From positions 1 through 8,715 of the forward strand of contig JAWUWD010000139.1 of NCBI GenBank assembly GCA_034112085.1: a DNA stretch of 8,715 nucleotides. The letters are read 5' to 3'. This stretch comes from JAWUWD01 sp034112085 (GTDB taxonomy: Bacteria > Bacteroidota > Bacteroidia > Cytophagales > Cyclobacteriaceae). The first letter of the stretch is position 1. Every line of letters starts with the position of its first letter. Shown one piece after another: positions 6,863 through 8,715 of this stretch. The notes below the pieces were generated by a model. It had not been told where the DNA came from. It ran no database searches and saw nothing but the letters and a program-made list of their open reading frames with translations. The translations under genes were made by a program, and so were the position numbers.

Positions 6863-7597
6863 ATGAATATTGCACTCATAGGGTATGGCAAAATGGGTAA
6901 GGCGATAGAAGAGATCGCATCCTCCAAAAATCACACTATAGTAGCGCGTATAGGTGCAAATAATTGGGATGACCTCATCAATCTAGATTCAGGCAAAGTC
7001 GATGTGGCTATAGAGTTCAGTCAGCCTGAAGCAGCTTATGATAATATCATCAAATGTCTAGAACTTGGCATACCTACCATATCAGGCACAACTGGATGGC
7101 TAGATAAGAAGATGCAAGTGGAGCAATACTGTAAAGATAAGAATTCAACATTCCTATATGCCTCTAACTTCAGTATTGGAGTCAATATCTTTTTCAAAAT
7201 CAATGAACTCGTCTCCCAGATAATGGATAAGTTCCCTGAGTATACTGCCCAAATGGAAGAAGTTCATCACATACATAAAAAAGACTCTCCTAGTGGCACA
7301 GCAATCACTCTAGCGGAAGGAGTAGCTTCTAATCATCATGCGATTAATAGCTGGATAGAAACGGATAACACTTCTAAAATAGAAAAAGGTCAACTCCCTA
7401 TAAAATCGCTCCGAGAAGGAGAAGTTCCTGGTACGCATACTATCCAATACTCTTCTGATGTGGACTCAATATCAATAGAGCATAAAGCCCACACAAGAGA
7501 TGGCTTCGCTTTAGGAGCTATTTTGGTTGCTGAGTGGATCACGGATAAAAAAGGGCTCTTAAGCATGAAGGATTTCATGGATCAAAGGTCTCAGTAA
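6863..7597 (+). CDS. dapB: 4-hydroxy-tetrahydrodipicolinate reductase
   Basis: Reduces 4-hydroxy-tetrahydrodipicolinate with NAD(P)H (EC 1.17.1.8) in the diaminopimelate/lysine pathway, which feeds peptidoglycan cross-linking and protein synthesis; cytosolic. The N-terminal Rossmann motif GYGKMGKAI (7-15) binds the cofactor, and GTTGW (75-79) belongs to the nucleotide site. The substrate domain has EVHHIHKKDSPSGTA (133-147), in which H135 and K139 match the catalytic His and Lys of E. coli DapB (H159, K163) and SGTA is the substrate-binding loop. The C-terminus REGEVPGTHTIQY (184-196) and HKAHTRDGFALGAI (207-220) are also conserved. At 244 residues it is shorter than the E. coli enzyme (about 273), which is usual in Bacteroidota. 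The start is 3 bp after the DUF5683 stop, so the two are almost certainly cotranscribed and perhaps translationally coupled. Confidence 0.96.
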   Translation: MNIALIGYGKMGKAIEEIASSKNHTIVARIGANNWDDLINLDSGKVDVAIEFSQPEAAYDNIIKCLELGIPTISGTTGWLDKKMQVEQYCKDKNSTFLYASNFSIGVNIFFKINELVSQIMDKFPEYTAQMEEVHHIHKKDSPSGTAITLAEGVASNHHAINSWIETDNTSKIEKGQLPIKSLREGEVPGTHTIQYSSDVDSISIEHKAHTRDGFALGAILVAEWITDKKGLLSMKDFMDQRSQ

Positions 7598-7599
7598 AA

Positions 7600-7625
7600 A
7601 AAATCTAGTTTCTTTGTAAGATTTT
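7600..7625. repeat. Weak AT-rich inverted repeat between dapB and lepB
   Basis: AAAATCT (7600-7606) and AGATTTT (7619-7625) form a perfect 7-bp inverted repeat with a 12-nt loop, starting 2 bp after the dapB stop. With only two G-C pairs it would be an unstable hairpin. It may act as a weak attenuator or terminator, or mean nothing. The loop and right arm contain TTCTTTG (7610-7616), a poor match to the -7 consensus, so a separate lepB promoter cannot be excluded. Confidence 0.25.
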
Positions 7626-7662
7626 CTAATCAAGCCATACTAACAAGCTAAAATAACAGCTC

Positions 7663-8715
7663 ATGAATATATTCGTAATACTTGTATTTCTCATTCTACA
7701 TTTGACCTATGCAGTTGGTCTCTCAAAATTCTTCGCAAAAGCAGGGGAAGATAGTTGGAAAGCCTATGTGCCCTTCTACAACATACTTCCTCACCTCAAA
7801 ATTATAGGACGCCCTACTTGGTGGATCGTGCTATTCCTCATACCTGGTATCAACCTCATTATGGCGATGGGCATACTTACTGATCTATTAAAGAGTTTTG
7901 GCTTCAATAGGTTTTATCAACATGCCTTGGGAGTCATTTTCAGTTTCATCTACTTTCCATTTTTGGGACTCACAAAAGAGCTGACCTATATCAGTAAAGT
8001 AACAGAACTACCAAAAATCAAGAAGTCCTTCACTAGAGAATGGGCAGATGCTATCGGCTTTGCAGTCGTAGCTGCTACGATTATTCGTTGGTCATTGATG
8101 GAAGCTTTCACTATCCCAACTCCATCGATGGAGAGTTCATTGATGGTTGGTGATTTCTTATTTGTTAGCAAAATGCACTTCGGTACAAGGACGCCAATCA
8201 CTCCTGTACAATTTCCGTTGACACATCAGAAAATATGGTTCACTGACTTACCTTCATATTCTAAATCAGTGCAACTACCAAGCTATCGTTTACCTGGATT
8301 GACTTCAATCCAAAGAAATGATGTCGTAGTTTTCAATGTGCCAGGAATAGCAGAGAATAATTTTGAAGAATATAACCAAGACAAATGGATCGACTATCCA
8401 ATTGACCTTAAAACCAACTATATCAAACGATGTGTTGCCATACCGGGTGATGTAATCGAAGTAAGAAATACTCAAGTCTACATCAATGGTGAAATTGGAG
8501 AGAATCCTGAAAACATGCAGTTCAGCTATTTGATCAGCTCCTCAGCTCCGATCAATTCTCGAGTGATGAAAAAGCATAATATTGCTGACTATGGTACTAT
8601 TGGGAATAGAGATGGGCAAGTAGTTAGTTATGCCCATATGACTCCTGACATGGCAGCAGCTTTAGAAAAATTACCGTTTATTTCATCTGTTGATAAAAGA
8701 GTAAATGAGTCTGAT
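7663..8715 (+). CDS. lepB: Signal peptidase I with N-terminal DUF5684-like membrane domain (cut by right window edge)
   Basis: Membrane serine protease (peptidase family S26) that removes signal peptides from secreted proteins. From the ATG at 7663 the frame stays open for 351 codons to the window edge; an in-frame TAA at 7654-7656 fixes this as the earliest possible ATG. Residues 1-110 are hydrophobic, with segments at about 2-19, 54-77 and 86-104, and carry FFAKAGEDSWKAYVPFYN (23-40) and GRPTWWIVLFLIPGIN (49-64), typical of DUF5684-like domains. Then comes the S26 domain: membrane helix at about 128-148, nucleophile S155 in IPTPSMESSL (151-160), box RNDVVVFNVP (218-227), and catalytic lysine K255 in YIKRCVAIPGD (253-263). 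The segment 172-212 with FGTRTPITPVQFP is an insert usual for the Bacteroidota enzymes. The final GD..NSxDSR box is beyond the window. It is 65 bp after dapB, so it may be part of the same operon or have its own weak promoter. Confidence 0.93.
   Translation, partial: MNIFVILVFLILHLTYAVGLSKFFAKAGEDSWKAYVPFYNILPHLKIIGRPTWWIVLFLIPGINLIMAMGILTDLLKSFGFNRFYQHALGVIFSFIYFPFLGLTKELTYISKVTELPKIKKSFTREWADAIGFAVVAATIIRWSLMEAFTIPTPSMESSLMVGDFLFVSKMHFGTRTPITPVQFPLTHQKIWFTDLPSYSKSVQLPSYRLPGLTSIQRNDVVVFNVPGIAENNFEEYNQDKWIDYPIDLKTNYIKRCVAIPGDVIEVRNTQVYINGEIGENPENMQFSYLISSSAPINSRVMKKHNIADYGTIGNRDGQVVSYAHMTPDMAAALEKLPFISSVDKRVNESD

Noticed and set aside
7986..8201. Minus-strand 71-codon frame inside lepB
   Set aside because: It lies opposite the catalytic-serine region of lepB, which is clearly coding on the plus strand.

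Overview
The window looks like a chromosomal housekeeping region of a Bacteroidota bacterium, probably of the Cytophagales type. The reasons are the gene content and order (pyrG-yidC, then parA-parB-DUF5683-dapB-lepB), the DUF5683 protein and the Bacteroidota-type signal peptidase I, TAnnTTTG promoter-like boxes in front of pyrG and parA, and start codons that nearly all lack a Shine-Dalgarno sequence. The assignment below phylum rests on memory of gene neighbourhoods and has not been tested.

Layout. Positions 1-483 (minus strand) hold the N-terminal 161 codons of a secreted protein of unknown function that runs off the left edge. Positions 484-895 are a 412-bp AT-rich divergent intergenic region with no convincing gene; it contains a 56-bp imperfect inverted repeat (691-746) and a promoter-like box for pyrG. 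Then, all on the plus strand, come pyrG (CTP synthase, 896-2515) and yidC (membrane protein insertase, 2547-4364), closed by a perfect 10-bp-stem terminator (4385-4412). A second promoter-like box (4468-4475) precedes parA (4532-5302), parB (5314-6237), a DUF5683 membrane protein (6248-6859) and dapB (6863-7597), spaced 3-11 bp apart like one operon. After 65 bp follows lepB (from 7663), open to the right edge, with the catalytic Ser and Lys inside the window but the C-terminal part missing.

How the genes fit together. The set serves basic growth: CTP supply, insertion of inner-membrane proteins, chromosome origin segregation (ParA/ParB), the diaminopimelate/lysine branch that feeds peptidoglycan (DapB), and removal of signal peptides (LepB). 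The uncharacterised pieces are the DUF5683 protein inside the segregation/cell-wall operon, the DUF5684-like membrane domain fused to the front of LepB, and the secreted minus-strand protein. No mobile element, CRISPR array, tRNA or rRNA was seen. I found no clear new system; the best leads are the intergenic inverted repeat, the DUF5683 gene and the LepB fusion.
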